Assembly: GCA_019055375.1 (NCBI GenBank) | Contig: JAHQIW010000207.1 | Location: 1-64,000 of the forward strand | Length of the DNA stretch: 64,000 nucleotides | DNA from: Parelaphostrongylus tenuis | Taxonomy: Eukaryota > Nematoda > Chromadorea > Rhabditida > Metastrongylidae | Direction of reading: 5' to 3' | In this document: one piece after another, positions 51,545 to 64,000 of the stretch | How positions within the stretch are numbered: the stretch's first letter is position 1 | How the letters are laid out: each line of letters begins with the position of its first letter | Translations under genes and position numbers: made by a program | Notes under the pieces: generated by a model | The model's database searches: none | The model's input: the letters and a program-made list of their open reading frames with translations, nothing else | Told to the model about the DNA's origin: nothing

Positions 51545-52665
51545 AGATATTTAAAATTTAAGATGTGGTATCGCATTTACTTTCGCATCAACCCAGGATG
51601 ATAGGAAAAGTTCCTCTGCAGACTAGCAAAAAAGAAAAAAAAAACCAGGGCCAGAAATTAGATTTATCGTGAAGGAAATGGAAAGGTTCATCAGGATGGC
51701 AACAATAATTTGATATATCTGCAAAAAACACAAAATTTTGTGGCAAAATTTGACTGAACGGTGCATTTTCTCAATTACAGAAAAAAAAACACCGTCTATA
51801 AAAATCCACAGCTTAATATGAAAGGACTATATACATTGATCACTAGAAATAAGAGTGTGTCATTGCGATGAATACGACGACCCAGAATGAGGGTGACAAA
51901 AGAACTGCAGCTATAATATCGCTCAAGATTTCGTAAAACTGTGACCGCTTTGAAATCAAATTGACTTCTCCCACTTTACGACCTCGCTGACCACTAAACA
52001 CCATCAGTGAACGAAGTACAGTCACATTAAGAATAATCTCCGGAACTTTTTAATGTGGTTAAAACAGAAAATAAAAACTAAGCTACAGGATTCGCAAGAC
52101 AGCCGTAGTTAGTGACACGTGACAGAACCTTTCAACAACATTCGACGAAAACGAAAAAGTTCCCAGGTAGCGACCGAAGTCACACACAAAAGAAAGGAGT
52201 TCAAACACCGGCACGGTCGGAGGATGCGGGGAAGCGAATCGACAGCAAAAAGTGCTTAGATTTTTACAGTATTGTACATGTGGCTTTGTACCATGTGATA
52301 AAAAACCGCCTTATTTTTTGAACTAGCACTCTGATTACTTCTGTGTATTGAAAATCATAACCAAGATCTAGAATGAATCGTATGTCTTTTCGTATGAGAA
52401 TTCTCCCATAAAAATAATGATAAAGCACGTTTTTTGCCATGAAAGCTCGTTTTCTTTCGACGACAAATCACAATGATTGACTCAAAAACCCACGTTCACA
52501 CAATTTTAATTCCTGACAACTGCTTCAATATTCGATTTGAGAAATAAGAGACTTAAAAGAAGGACAACTACCAGCAGGGATAATTGACGAAACAAATGTT
52601 CCAAGAAATGTGACAAGCTCAGAACAAATTACGTTGGCTGTAAGTAACCAAATTTGGTAGATTTC
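51545..52665. other. No recognised gene
   Basis: AT-rich sequence between the mariner relic and the 1.3 kb palindrome. Confidence 0.5.
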
Positions 52666-52669
52666 CTAT

Positions 52670-53973
52670 AGCCAAGCGCCACTTCGACCCCTTGTAAAAG
52701 CTTATTTTGCGCATGTTTTTGACGATTGAATAATCATTCGATAGTCTAGATCAAAACAATTTGAATGATTTATCTTATCTTCAAAAAAGCCTTATTTCGC
52801 TGAGAGAGCAGAAATTAGATTTTGTTCCTAATTGATAGATTTCTCGCTGACCAAAGCTTTTCCCTCGGAATTTTTAGTATTAGTCGATAAATTAAATCCT
52901 GAGGAGTTCATTGGTTTATTTGGTTTTGAAAAAGGACCACGCATTACGCTGTAACAGCCGGAAGAAGATTGGTTTTCGTAGAACTGAATCACTATTTCTA
53001 TGCGCTCTTCACTTTGATGCCTTAGAAAAATATTTTTTGGTCGTATTCAATGTTCAGATAACCAATTGATAGTTCAGATCATAGGAATTTTTGATGTATT
53101 CGTTCTCCAAAAAAGTCTTGTTATTGCGCTTAAAGAGCAAAAATAATATTTTGTTTCTCATTAGAAGATTTCTCACTGATCAAAACTTTCCCTTTGAAGT
53201 TTCAATATTCAATCAATAGATTAGATCTTAAGGAATCCAACGATTTATTTAATTTCGAAGATCGACCTCATATCACGCTGTAACAGTAAGAATAAAATTG
53301 GGCTTCGCAAAACTAGAAAAAAGCTTTTATGTGCGGAATTCAACTTTCTTTTGGTTGTTATGAAGCACTAAGAAGTCCGTTAAAGGAAACAAAAAACTAG
53401 TAGAATCCTTGAGATTTGATTTCGTTTGTATCTTGAAACTATATGAGAGGGGCCCTGATCAGCGAGAAGTCTTTAAATAAAACAAATTATTATTTTGCTC
53501 TTTCAACGCAGTAAGAAGGCCTTTTGAAAGTAAAATAGACCATTCAGTTTCTTTTGATTTTAGCTATCGATAGATTATTCAAACCTTAGAAAGGACCAAG
53601 AAATACGTTTTTCCCGATGGATCGAAGCGAAGAGAGGATAGTTCAAGAGATTCTTTTTTTGTGAAACCTAATCTTTTTTAGCTGTTACAGCATGACAACA
53701 GGTCAATCATAAAAACCAAATAGATCGTTGGAATCCTTAAGATTTGATCTATCGATTGGTTAATGAAACGCCGAAGGATGTGCTTTGGTCAGCGAGAAAC
53801 CTTTCAATGAGAAACAAATTTTTATTCTTGCTCTCCCACAGGAGTCAGGAGGCTTTTTTTGAAGATAAAATGGACCATTCAAAATGTTTTGACTTGTGTT
53901 ATCGAACGATTCTTTGAGCGTTGAAAAGACCAAGAAATACGTTTTTCAGAAGGGGTCGAATTGGAGCTTGGCT
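52670..53973. repeat. 1.3 kb palindrome built from tandem dimers
   Basis: The left arm contains two diverged direct units of about 330 nt (starting near 52670 and 53070; landmark GATTTCTCRCTGAYCAAA). The right arm contains two units in inverse orientation (landmark GATCAGCGAGAAGTC near 53457 and GGTCAGCGAGAAAC near 53780). The outer ends match as inverse copies of AGCCAAGC followed by TCGACCCCTT. No open frame of interest. Confidence 0.8.
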
Positions 53974-54649
53974 TGAGAAAATGCCTCTCAAATTCACTAA
54001 TCTGCACTTGGCTACCTGTGTAAAAGTGATACATTGCAAAAGTACTGGCCGCTTCCAACTTTAGATGCATATAGTTTAGCTCATGATGAATTTAGCTACC
54101 AGCAATAGATATCTATAAATTCTTTACCTACTAGATGTCTTACTATATGAAGATAAACTATGCTTTTGTAGAGAATACAAACTTATTTCATTCACTTTTT
54201 TTTTGTTCAAAAACACTACTTTCAAGTCGAAAACGACTGAACAAGCGGAGTTTCGTTCAATGGAACGACAAAGTGTTTTTCAAAATAGCGTTCATCTTTT
54301 CAGCTAAAGCTACTGCTTTTGAAACTAAAAGATCCGAGAGATATTCAATTTTATTCTCAAGTACATTTAAGATCAGTATCGATACTTATTGATCAAAAAT
54401 AAGAACACGATCAATGGAAAACCCTCGGACTTCATCTGATATCTCGGAAGCCGCACTTGAGGTTTTTGCTGAGCGGATGTATAGCATATTTGCAAGATGT
54501 GAGCAAGAAACCGCCTCATATGCCCTTCGCCGAGTCTAAATTACATGCTTTTGGCCGAATCGATGTCAAGCAAGATGAAATTCGCAAAGACATGAGCACA
54601 CACAAATATGCAGGCTTGAATTACAGGATACGTAAAAAGTTCCCAAAAT

Positions 54650-55890
54650 TTTTTCAAAAATTTCAACAAAAATATTGCATGAACAAATGAACTCGTCCAA
54701 TTGGAGGAATAATTACGTTTACTACATCAACAATCATAACAATAAACAAAAAATTTTATAACAAATTCTCAAAACTGCTTTATTTGGCCTCTATACATTT
54801 GCGGAGTCGTTTGCGGAAATTTAACGATGCTCGCACATGCTTCCAGAGTACCTTCGTCCCCAGCGCATGCCGAAGCCGTTTTTTCGCGCGTTCACGGTAG
54901 TAAAGCGAGTAGGCCAAACTTTTTCCTCCAGTAGGGATCGCGGAGTAATGCAATGGGTTGACATCCAGCAACTTTGACGGTCCAATGTCTCTGTCCAAAC
55001 GGATCTGGACTTTTGACAAATGGCAAGTGTTGAGCAAGCTGAATGCGCAGAAGCCCAGTCTTACTGAAGCGTAAATCTGTCGGTTCCAAAGTATCGAGTA
55101 CTTCAAGGCTCCAGTACGCCCCATGAAACTTGCTGCTAATAGATGGCAACGATGATTTCGACCTTTCCGTTGATGAAGACCAACGGTGTCTTTCCGGTAG
55201 AACAAATGTCGAGAGCATCACAAAAGCCGGAAAATGCGGCCTATGGTTTTGCCACTGCAGACTTCTGCTGATCCTTCTTGAGAAATTGACGTCGTTTCTG
55301 GCGAATATGGAGTGGTTCGATCGCGAATTTCATGAAAAGAAGCTTTGACAAACGAGCACAAGCAATCAAATGAATCATTCGGAGAACCTATGGAAACGGT
55401 TCTTTTTCCATCCTCTTTGTTCAAAGAGTTAACACAGGAGATCTTGTAGCTGCGGATCTTCAGCTTATTTTTGAGTGTTTCGGACGCTAAACTCGCTGAT
55501 TCCGAGCTTCCCGAGCCATTTTACGCATATAACGCTCCAGATTTCGTTCAACTTAACCACTGGATCTTCTGAATATTTTCCGAAGCATACGAGGTGGTTC
55601 AACAGAATTTTCGAGGATGGTCCGCAATCCCTCCAGTCTTTTTAAAACATTTCATGGCTTTGTAGACACTTGCTGGTTGGAACCAGTCGATTCAGCCGTT
55701 TTCATTGCCATTTTGTGCATTCAACTACTGCGATATTTCAATTTTTACGATGCATAACTTAAGCACAAATGAAAACAGACAAAGACATAAAACAGATTCT
55801 AGACCATAATTGAACATGGAATTCAATAAAATTACAACACTAATTGAATAATATTACATCACTCAAAATTAACAAAGTACAAAATTTATA
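54650..55890 (-). mobile_element. Tc1-like DNA transposon relic, copy 2
   Basis: The better preserved of two long copies. Minus-strand translation gives a Tc1-type transposase: an N-terminal helix-turn-helix piece with KCFKKTGGIADHPR, the block MRKMAREARNQRV, a middle region, and a C-terminal end reading FRKRLRKCIEAK near 54790. Frameshifts and stops mark it as a pseudogene. Same orientation as the copy at 5930-7150. Confidence 0.78.
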
Positions 55891-55894
55891 TGGC

Positions 55895-57435
55895 TTTTTA
55901 CATTCTATATAAAAGCAAAGGCTATTAGTAAACATGAAGAGACAAGTAGAAAACTTCACTTAAGTCTACGCACATATTGGGGCTACTAATGATCGCTACC
56001 AATGTGTGGTTTGGTTATGTCTGGTCGATTACCTATAGACGTACTATCAGGCTTCGCGAATAACCGGTTTAAGATCACTCACATAGGAAAAAACCATAAT
56101 GTCTCTACTGAATGAATAAAAAAACGGAATCGCAATGATATAACTTTTTCCACTGCACTAAATCAATGCTATTGCGCTGAAATACCTCAATGGAAACAAA
56201 ACTGAGGAAATCTGAAGAATTTCATGTCACTTGACAAGAAAAACTACTAAGAGATTTTGAGAACACAGACGATGTAAACGCAATATTGACCTCAACATGG
56301 ACATAGAAGTGATACAAACAGCAAATAATGACTAACTCTCTGGATTACCATCTACACTTGTTTTCACAGTTGGAAAATCACAAACTTATCTTACCTTTAC
56401 ATGTATGGCCAAAACCTGAAGGTAATGTGATACCAAACCATGACAAGAACACTTCAGTCACTACAGCTTCACCGTTTTACGTCCAAATGTTGGACAGCAA
56501 TACCAAAAAACGAGCAAATATGAGTCACGAAATCATAAATAGAGGTTTATATATGGCTCAAAAAAAAAAAACGCAGATTGAAAATGTTTGTGGTATTTTG
56601 GTTGAACTCAGAATATGCAAAATAAGCAGAAGAACTTTGCAGATGGTGAAATATGTGTCTTCAGAGCTTCGCAGTATTGTATAATCAACTTCCCATGGTT
56701 GTTGCACCTACTCGGAGTCTCAATTCACGCGCTGAGAACAGATAAACTCATGCCAATCATTCCAAGCTCACGTATTGGTCAAGCAGACACTTCCTCATTG
56801 GCACTGATCCACGTGATACTACGTTGTACAAAAGTCAATTAATACTCACTCGCAGAACGTATGACAACTTGATACTTCCTCATCTATGACACATATTTTC
56901 AAAAAACTAATCGGAAAAGCTTCTGCATATCATTAAGTGCAGAGGAACAAATCGAATATTTATGCAGGCCATTGAAAATAGCAAATAACTTTTCCTGTCA
57001 AATCGCCATGCAGAGTGAATAAGTCACCTACTGAATGAGAAAAGTGCATAAATGTATGTCAAGATAAAAGTGGAAAGAAAATGAAATAATACAACGTTAA
57101 CTCATATTCCGTCTTCACGGATAGCGGAAAGTAGATCATGTCGCGCTCCGTATGTTGAATTTTATCAAATTCTAACAAATAGGTGATTCGAAAGGTTGTA
57201 ACAACAGTTATGAACTGAACTGTACTATGTGAATTGATTACAAAAATACACTTATATAACGCTTTGGAAAAGGTCGCAAAAAAAAACTCTGCACAGTTTG
57301 CTATCTGCCTCGGCGCCGGTTTGCCATTAGTTTTGGTTGATGAAACAGGAAATTGTTATCCTCGTTGATAACTTACCCATCATGTCCATACTAAGAATCT
57401 AATTGCAAAAATTTCACTTTTTCCCATAATCAATA
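55895..57435. other. No recognised gene
   Basis: The open frames at 56328-56684 and 56615-56842 (+) show no domain and lie in AT-rich sequence. Confidence 0.5.
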
Positions 57436-59689
57436 AAGTATGAAAATAGGGGAGCCAGAAAAGAAACGTCCACAAAGCAACTCCAGGAATTGAATATAGG
57501 ATGTAAGATGCGTAACGGGGACAATTACAAAAAGTATTAGGAAAGGATTAGTGAAGAAATGCACGTGAAAAGACTAGGTAAAAGCCGATTTGTTATCTAG
57601 TATATCAGCGAAAAATATATTGCAATTTCAACATTGCAATAGTGTCTCTTCAAAATAATAGTTACAGAATAGTGACTTTTTACTATATTTTTCTTTGCGA
57701 AGGAACTGATTCAACTTCGTGAGTTCTACAGACATGACGACTAGATTATAAATCTTGAGGAATGTATGGTGGAAAAAAAGCTGTCACAGGGCATAAGAAA
57801 GCAGCACGCCATAGGAAATAAGGTGCAGCGTCCAATTAATCAAGATTATGGTAGATGTATTTCTTCGGAATGAAGCGTAAAGGACGAAAAGAGAATTCGT
57901 TAGAAGAAATGGAAGAAAATCGAAGAAGAAAATCGCAACCGTAAAATGGAAAGACGTGACAAATGGACGCAGACAATCCTTTTCGTTGATGCTAGCTACC
58001 AACCGTTTGAACACTTCTCGCAAATATGACCGATCCATGTTTGTTTACATTACAGCAGCGCATTCACTTTGAGAGATACCACTTACAAACAAATATGACC
58101 TTGCAAATGACGATTCTCATTGGGGGAACACATTTGTCCCCGATGGAGAACTTCAATATCAAACTTACCGAAAAAGAATCTCAGTGGTGGAACAAGAGTT
58201 GAACAACTGACAGTCATTAGCAATTTTTTCAAACGTTCTAAAAACATTTACCTTAGAATTCCACAGATAAGAGCGGTTCAATTTCTGCAAAAAGGACGCG
58301 CGAAACCGCGAGCTTTTCTGTATTGTTGGAATATTTTTTTCAAGTTTTTTTTTAATTTTATTAATCTTGCATTGATAAAATTGCTAAAAATTACTAAGAT
58401 TACTAGTGAGTACCATTTTCCAGCGCAGAGTTCTCCTACGTGTGGAATTTCAGGGTACCTTAAAAACTATGTATGGACTAGATTCAATAGGAAGTATACT
58501 AATGAAATGGAAACCTGCGCCTGACCATAATGGACGAATTATTTATCGCACTTTCTCAAAGATAATCCAATAAAGCATTAGTTGTCCGTGGAAATGGAAA
58601 CGGAATTAGATTGTTCTTTCAGCACCCACATGTAATCGCAGTGAGGTTGCTTTGACATTCCAAACGCCATTTCATCCCGGAATAGAAGTGGTCACAAGAA
58701 AAATGCCACATTTCATAAAAATTTCCTTCGCGTTTTCAGGAAAAACTTCTACTCAATCTCGTGCACATAACTCATTTACCTGGACGTTGTGTTACAGATG
58801 AAATGCTGCTGACGTTACTTAGACAAATAACTATAGTCCCATTCGTTGCTAATACTTTATTCTAGACCGACAGAGAGAGAGAACTAATCCTAAATGGACC
58901 TTTCAAAAGCACATAGCAGAAGTGCCTACGCACGTCAGAAAGGAATAAAAGGACAAAACGTTCGGCATAGCTATCTCTCCCCCACCCCCGGGATGAATTA
59001 TGCATTCAAGTCCACTAAGGCGTTATTGACGCATACTTGGCTTTCACAATGAAGTAATTTCCTACTAATGGAAACAGGTACCAGTCCGCTGAACCAAAAA
59101 GGTTGTGGGGTTGGGTTTAGTTTACCAAAAGATCGAGAGAATGTTTGCTTTGCAAGTCATTCCTAAATGTTACATCTATACGCAGTCACACTTCAGTAAA
59201 AAAAAAAGAAAAAAAAAAGTAATCATGTAATCACACAGGCAACTAGTGAGATAAGCGAAAGTTTTAGCAAGCGGCGGCAAGTGCACGCATCTTCTAGCCG
59301 GAATACAGAATGACAACATAAATTCATGGTGCATTTTTACTAATAATGTAGTCACTAAGAATGTTTTAAGTCGTTTTTCCGAGGTTTGGTTAAATAATAC
59401 AAAGCAACAGTTTGTCACACATATGGGTTTCAGCGACTTCGCCATGATAAGTGCCATTTTCTCCGCCATCGCCTATGTATGAATGTTCCAATGACGTTTG
59501 TAAGAACAGTCGATATTACAAAATATTATGCTGCCCATGTCAGTCGCAAGGCATTGACTGTGAAACAACTATTCAAGTGATAATTCACTTAACCGCAGTT
59601 TATCATTCTCCGGCGCTTGTTCCCTATAGCAGGGGCGACGGCGGAGAAAATGGCACTGAGGAAGTCGCCGAAATATATGTGTCCACCAA
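57436..59689. repeat. 2.25 kb tandem duplication, copy 1
   Basis: Matches 59688-61941 at a constant offset of 2252 nt, with only about ten small differences noticed (homopolymer length changes and single substitutions). The two copies abut with a shared AA at the junction. No transposon hallmark spans the unit and no certain gene is in it. Weak exon-like stretches at 58434-58575 and 58737-58865 have a CAG before them but no family match. Confidence 0.97.
59430..59671. repeat. Inverted repeat inside the duplicated unit
   Basis: About 40 nt at 59430-59470 recurs inverted at 59635-59671 with one short indel and few mismatches, separated by about 165 nt. Both contain GTGCCATTTTCTCCGCC. It recurs in the second copy near 61682-61923. 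Possibly a small MITE. Confidence 0.75.
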
Positions 59690-61941
59690 GTATGAAAATA
59701 GGGGAGCCAGAAAAGAAACGTCCACAAAGCAACTCCAGGAATTGAATATAGGATGTAAGATGCGTAACGGGGACAATTACAAAAAGTATTAGGAAAGGAT
59801 TAGTGAAGAAATGCACGTGAAAAGACTAGGTAAAAGCCGATTTGTTATCTAGTATATCAGCGAAAAATATATTGCAATTTCAACATTGCAATAGTGTCTC
59901 TTCAAAATAATAGTTACAGAATAGTGACTTTTTACTATATTTTTCTTTGCGAAGGAACTGATTCAACTTCGTGAGTTCTACAGACATGACGACTAGATTA
60001 TAAATCTTGAGGAATGTATGGTGGAAAAAAAGCTGTCACAGGGCATAAGAAAGCAGCACGCCATAGGAAATAAGGTGCAGCGTCCAATTAATCAAGATTA
60101 TGGTAGATGTATTTCTTCGGAATGAAGCGTAAAGGACGAAAAGAGAATTCGTTAGAAGAAATGGAAGAAAATCGAAGAAGAAAATCGCAACCGTAAAATG
60201 GAAAGACGTGACAAATGGACGCAGACAATCCTTTTCGTTGATGCTAGCTACCAACCGTTTGAACACTTCTCGCAAATATGACCGATCCATGTTTGTTTAC
60301 ATTACAGCAGCGCATTCACTTTGAGAGATACCACTTACAAACAAATATGACCTTGCAAATGACGATTCTCATTGGGGGAACACATTTGTCCCCGATGGAG
60401 AACTTCAATATCAAACTTACCGAAAAAGAATCTCAGTGGTGGAACAAGAGTTGAACAACTGACAGTCATTAGCAATTTTTTCAAACGTTCTAAAAACATT
60501 TACCTTAGAATTCCACAGATAAGAGCGGTTCAATTTCTGCAAAAAAGGACGCGCGAAACCGCGAGCTTTTCTGTATTGTTGGAATATTTTTTTCAAGTTT
60601 TTTTTTTAATTTTATTAATCTTGCATTGATAAAATTGCTAAAAATTACTAAGATTACTAGTGAGTACCATTTTCCAGCGCAGAGTTCTCCTACGTGTGGA
60701 ATTTCAGGGTACCTTAAAAACTATGTATGGACTAGATTCAATAGGAAGTATACTAATGAAATGGAAACCTGCGCCTGACCATAATGGACGAATTATTTAT
60801 CGCACTTTCTCAAAGATAATCCAATAAAGCATTAGTTGTCCGTGGAAATGGAAACGGAATTAGATTGTTCTTTCAGCACCCACATGTAATCGCAGTGAGG
60901 TTGCTTTGACATTCCAAACGCCATTTCATCCCGGAATAGAAGTGGTCACAAGAAAAATGCCACATTTCATAAAAATTTCCTTCGCGTTTTCAGGAAAAAC
61001 TTCTACTCAATCTCGCGCACATAACTCATTTACCTGGACGTTGTGTTACAGATGAAATGCTGCTGACGTTACTTAGACAAATAACTATAGTCCCATTCGT
61101 TGCTAATACTTTATTCTAGACCGACAGAGAGAGAGAACTAATCCTAAATGGACCTTTCAAAAGCACATAGCAGAAGTGCCTACGCACGTCAGAAAGGAAT
61201 AAAAGGACAAAACGTTCGGCATAGCTATCTCTCCCCCACCCCCGGGATGAATTATGCATTCAAGTCCACTAAGGCGTTATTGACGCATACTTGGCTTTCA
61301 CAATGAAGTAATTTCCTACTAATGGAAACAGGTACCAGTCCGCTGAACCAAAAAGGTTGTGGGGTTGGGTTTAGTTACCAAAAGATCGAGAGAATGTTTG
61401 CTTTGCAAGTCATTCCTAAATGTTACATCTATACGCAGTCACACTTCAGTAAAAAAAAAAGAAAAAAAAAGTAATCATGTAATCACACAGGCAACTAGTG
61501 AGATAAGCGAAAGTTTTAGCAAGCGGCGGCAAGTGCACGCATCTTCTAGCCGGAATACAGAATGACAACATAAATTCATGGTGCATTTTTACTAATAATG
61601 TAGTCACTAAGAATGTTTTAAGTCGTTTTTCCGAGGTTTGGTTAAATAATACAAAGCAACAGTTTGTCACACATATGGGTTTCAGCGACTTCGCCATGAT
61701 AAGTGCCATTTTCTCCGCCATTCGCCTATGTATGAATGTTCCAATGACGTTTGTAAGAACAGTCGATATTACAAAATATTATGCTGCCCATGTCAGTCGC
61801 AAGGCATTGACTGTGAAACAACTATTCAAGTGATAATTCACTTAACCGCAGTTTATCATTCTCCGGCGCTTGTTCCCTATGACAGGGGCGACGGCGGAGA
61901 AAATGGCACTGAGAAGTCGCCGAAATATATGTGTCCACCAA
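59688..61941. repeat. 2.25 kb tandem duplication, copy 2
   Basis: Second copy of the preceding unit. Differences include one extra A near 60541, one extra T near 60600, one T fewer near 61375, an A tract shortened near 61450, one extra T near 61714 and one G fewer near 61911. The right end returns to unique sequence. Confidence 0.97.
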
Positions 61942-64000
61942 ACTCTTACTTTGGATGATTTTACTAGACCTCGAAAAAGAAAGCTAAAAACATTCGCAAG
62001 AACTGTATAGGAAATTTAAACGTGGCTTAGAATAAACAATCAATATAAGAAGGTATTACTAATATTTTGATTCAAAAAACCTCATATTGAGACGTTCTTT
62101 TCTAAGAACGAACCTAAGACTATGATATGAGTAGAAAAGGAATGTGATAACAAAAATAAGTTAAAAATAGACCTCGAAATACATAGGACTTTTCTTCTGA
62201 CCTTCAAATACAATGTAAAAAATGAAGGGAGCGGTATTCAGAAGTTTTTCTATTGCAGAAATGGTCGTTCTGTAGTCTTAGTGCACTTTTTGATATTCGA
62301 AATAGCGATCGAATGAAAAGTGTTTTCTGTATACTGATGATATCAATTTTCTTACTTTATCCATTAATTGACGTTTCAATCTTCACCTTTTTTATGGACT
62401 GCAAAAAGCTTCACACAGAGAAGAATGGAGAAATTTGATCAGAAAGGCGAAAAAAAAAATTACAACAAATATTTGACTCTTCTTCTACAACGAAATCGAC
62501 AACGTGGAACAAAATTGCATAATCTTCCCCAAGCGTAGTGATGATGATTCCATGAGTTGAAGTACGGTGTAGCTGACTCTTTGTAGCCTACAAAGACCAG
62601 TAGGTCTGCAAAAGTGGTAAACCACTCTTACTGCATGAAAGCACATCTACCTATGTCACCTCATCAAGTATGCAATAAATCACTAATGCAGGCCAAGGAT
62701 GATGGAATGTCGGTGTTCTGGCAATTTTCTAAATTAAGTACTTTTGTGATACCTCATTCTGTAAGTGACACCAGTACAATACAGATTAAATCGCAAAAAA
62801 TTGACAACTACAGTAAATGAAATAAAGAAACGCGTCTCGGGGCAATGTTATTCATAATATGAACAGAAAAAACTAGTTGTAAACGAAGAATTACGATGAA
62901 ACATGAGATAACATCACTTCACTCCTTCGTAGAATTTTACTCTTCAAGGACAAACTTTCCTCTTCAACTATAAACAACCAACCATGCGCTATTTAAAACA
63001 CAATTTTCAAAGAAAAAAAAAACACCGGTTTCAAATTCACCTCTGTAGCAAAGTGGTCCTATCTGTTGACGTATCCACTGACAATGATTCATCCATAACA
63101 TTTTTAATACATTTCTAATGAAATAGAAAAAACTTTGCGCTAGAAATAATCTAAGCTTCTAGGTAGCACTCATATATCGTCAAAAAAATTTTCTGTAAGC
63201 ATTTTCCTTCGTAAAGTTTTTTTAGGAAAAAAATTATCGCATCAACTTCGAAATGTCAACTTCTTCAGATTTCATTCAATGATAAAAAACCTCAGAGGTG
63301 GGATTTCTGAGCCCACTTTGACTTGACAATCCCGTTAGAAAGTCGAAAAATGGACTTGTTTGAAAGAACCCAGAGCTAAACAAAAAGCCTTTTTATGGGT
63401 TTGCACGTTCCGACCTATCCCTATCCTGCGATGACAAGCAGTTCAGAAGGAGGGGTAAACACTCATATAAAACTAATATTAACAACAACAGCGAAGCGAC
63501 AAGTAAAAAAAAAATTAGTAGATAAATAATAGAAGCTCGAAATGGATAAATCTGATGAACGATGGATACATTTTTTCAAAAAAGAAACCCAACAGGAGCT
63601 GAAAGGGGAGTAAAAATATATGACTTCAAAACCAAGCCATTCTAGAGCATTTAAAATTCTCTCCAAGACTTTCTTACAATTTCATTACGGGGCCTGATCA
63701 ATGGCGAAGCTGCTTTTTATTGTGAATGTGTAAAGTCATCTTGACGGTAACCAAAGCATTTTTACTTATCACCAACAAGTAAATGCGACGAAATAATTTC
63801 CTAAAGTCTCATTCCTTTGTTCAAATTGCTTTTTTTACTTTAAGAAAAAAAAAAGGAATTTTGAGATAGAAAAAAGTAGACTTGCAAAGGTGAAATTTTA
63901 CGTTAATTTATTGGCTCAAGCACCGAAAAAGTGACACATACGGAGCGAATTGTCCAAGATTCGCGTGACACCTATGGCAGTCAATTGTGTTAAGTGTGAG
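61942..64000. other. No recognised gene
   Basis: AT-rich, short frames only, no repeat recognised. Confidence 0.5.

Noticed and set aside
56328..56684. 118-residue plus-strand open frame
   Set aside because: No recognisable domain and surrounding AT-rich sequence with no splice or promoter signs; length is within chance for this composition.

Overview
This window is AT-rich eukaryotic DNA, and everything recognisable in it points to a clade V parasitic nematode, most likely a hookworm (Ancylostoma or Necator type). Short exons are bounded by nematode splice sites (TTTCAG acceptors, GTAAG/GTATG donors). Degenerate RTE retrotransposons have the strongylid-type C-terminus and short tandem-repeat tails. 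There are mariner and Tc1-like relics, Penelope-like element (PLE) fragments and tRNA-headed SINEs. Most long open frames are chance frames in intron, repeat or intergenic DNA. The species is an inference.

Genes. The best-supported gene is a BTBD10/KCTD20 orthologue on the minus strand (32961-47980). It has 12 exons with fully compatible phases and encodes 452 residues to a stop codon; only the start exon is missing. A CX-module secreted or GPI-anchored protein gene lies on the minus strand (26513-27374, two exons seen). Two plus-strand exons (23588-24203) encode the N-lobe of a GAK/AAK1-type (NAK family) kinase, with no flanking exons found. A weaker three-exon minus-strand gene model of unknown function lies at 20979-21788.

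Layout. 1-5.4 kb: RTE pieces and AT microsatellites. 5.9-7.2 kb: Tc1-like relic. 7.9-9.9 kb: broken plus-strand PLE. 11.2-12.4 kb: AT repeats and a mariner C-terminus. 13.2-14.6 kb: broken RTE. 15.6-17.5 kb: two copies of a mariner-derived foldback element. 17.5-25.6 kb: palindromes, SINEs, a dispersed repeat family, the unknown gene and the kinase exons. 25.9-30.4 kb: hammerhead-bearing repeats, the CX gene and a mariner N-terminus. 33-48 kb: BTBD10 gene, whose introns hold a foldback MITE, SINE heads, a PLE endonuclease and a second hammerhead inverted repeat. 50.5-51.5 kb: mariner close to Hsmar1/bandit. 52.7-54 kb: 1.3 kb palindrome. 54.7-55.9 kb: second Tc1-like relic. 57.4-61.9 kb: almost perfect 2.25 kb tandem duplication.

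The least expected content is a set of hammerhead self-cleaving ribozymes of minimal type I. I could fold them by hand at 26142-26184 (+), 29521-29563 (-), 29643-29685 (+), 45761-45809 (-) and 45990-46037 (+). Four of the five form two inverted repeats in which the ribozymes diverge, so a transcript from either strand carries one. One pair sits in a BTBD10 intron, with one ribozyme in the sense orientation of the gene. Type I hammerheads are known in Penelope-like elements and PLE remnants are present here, so a PLE origin is likely. The back-to-back palindromic arrangement and the self-complementary helix III are the parts worth testing.
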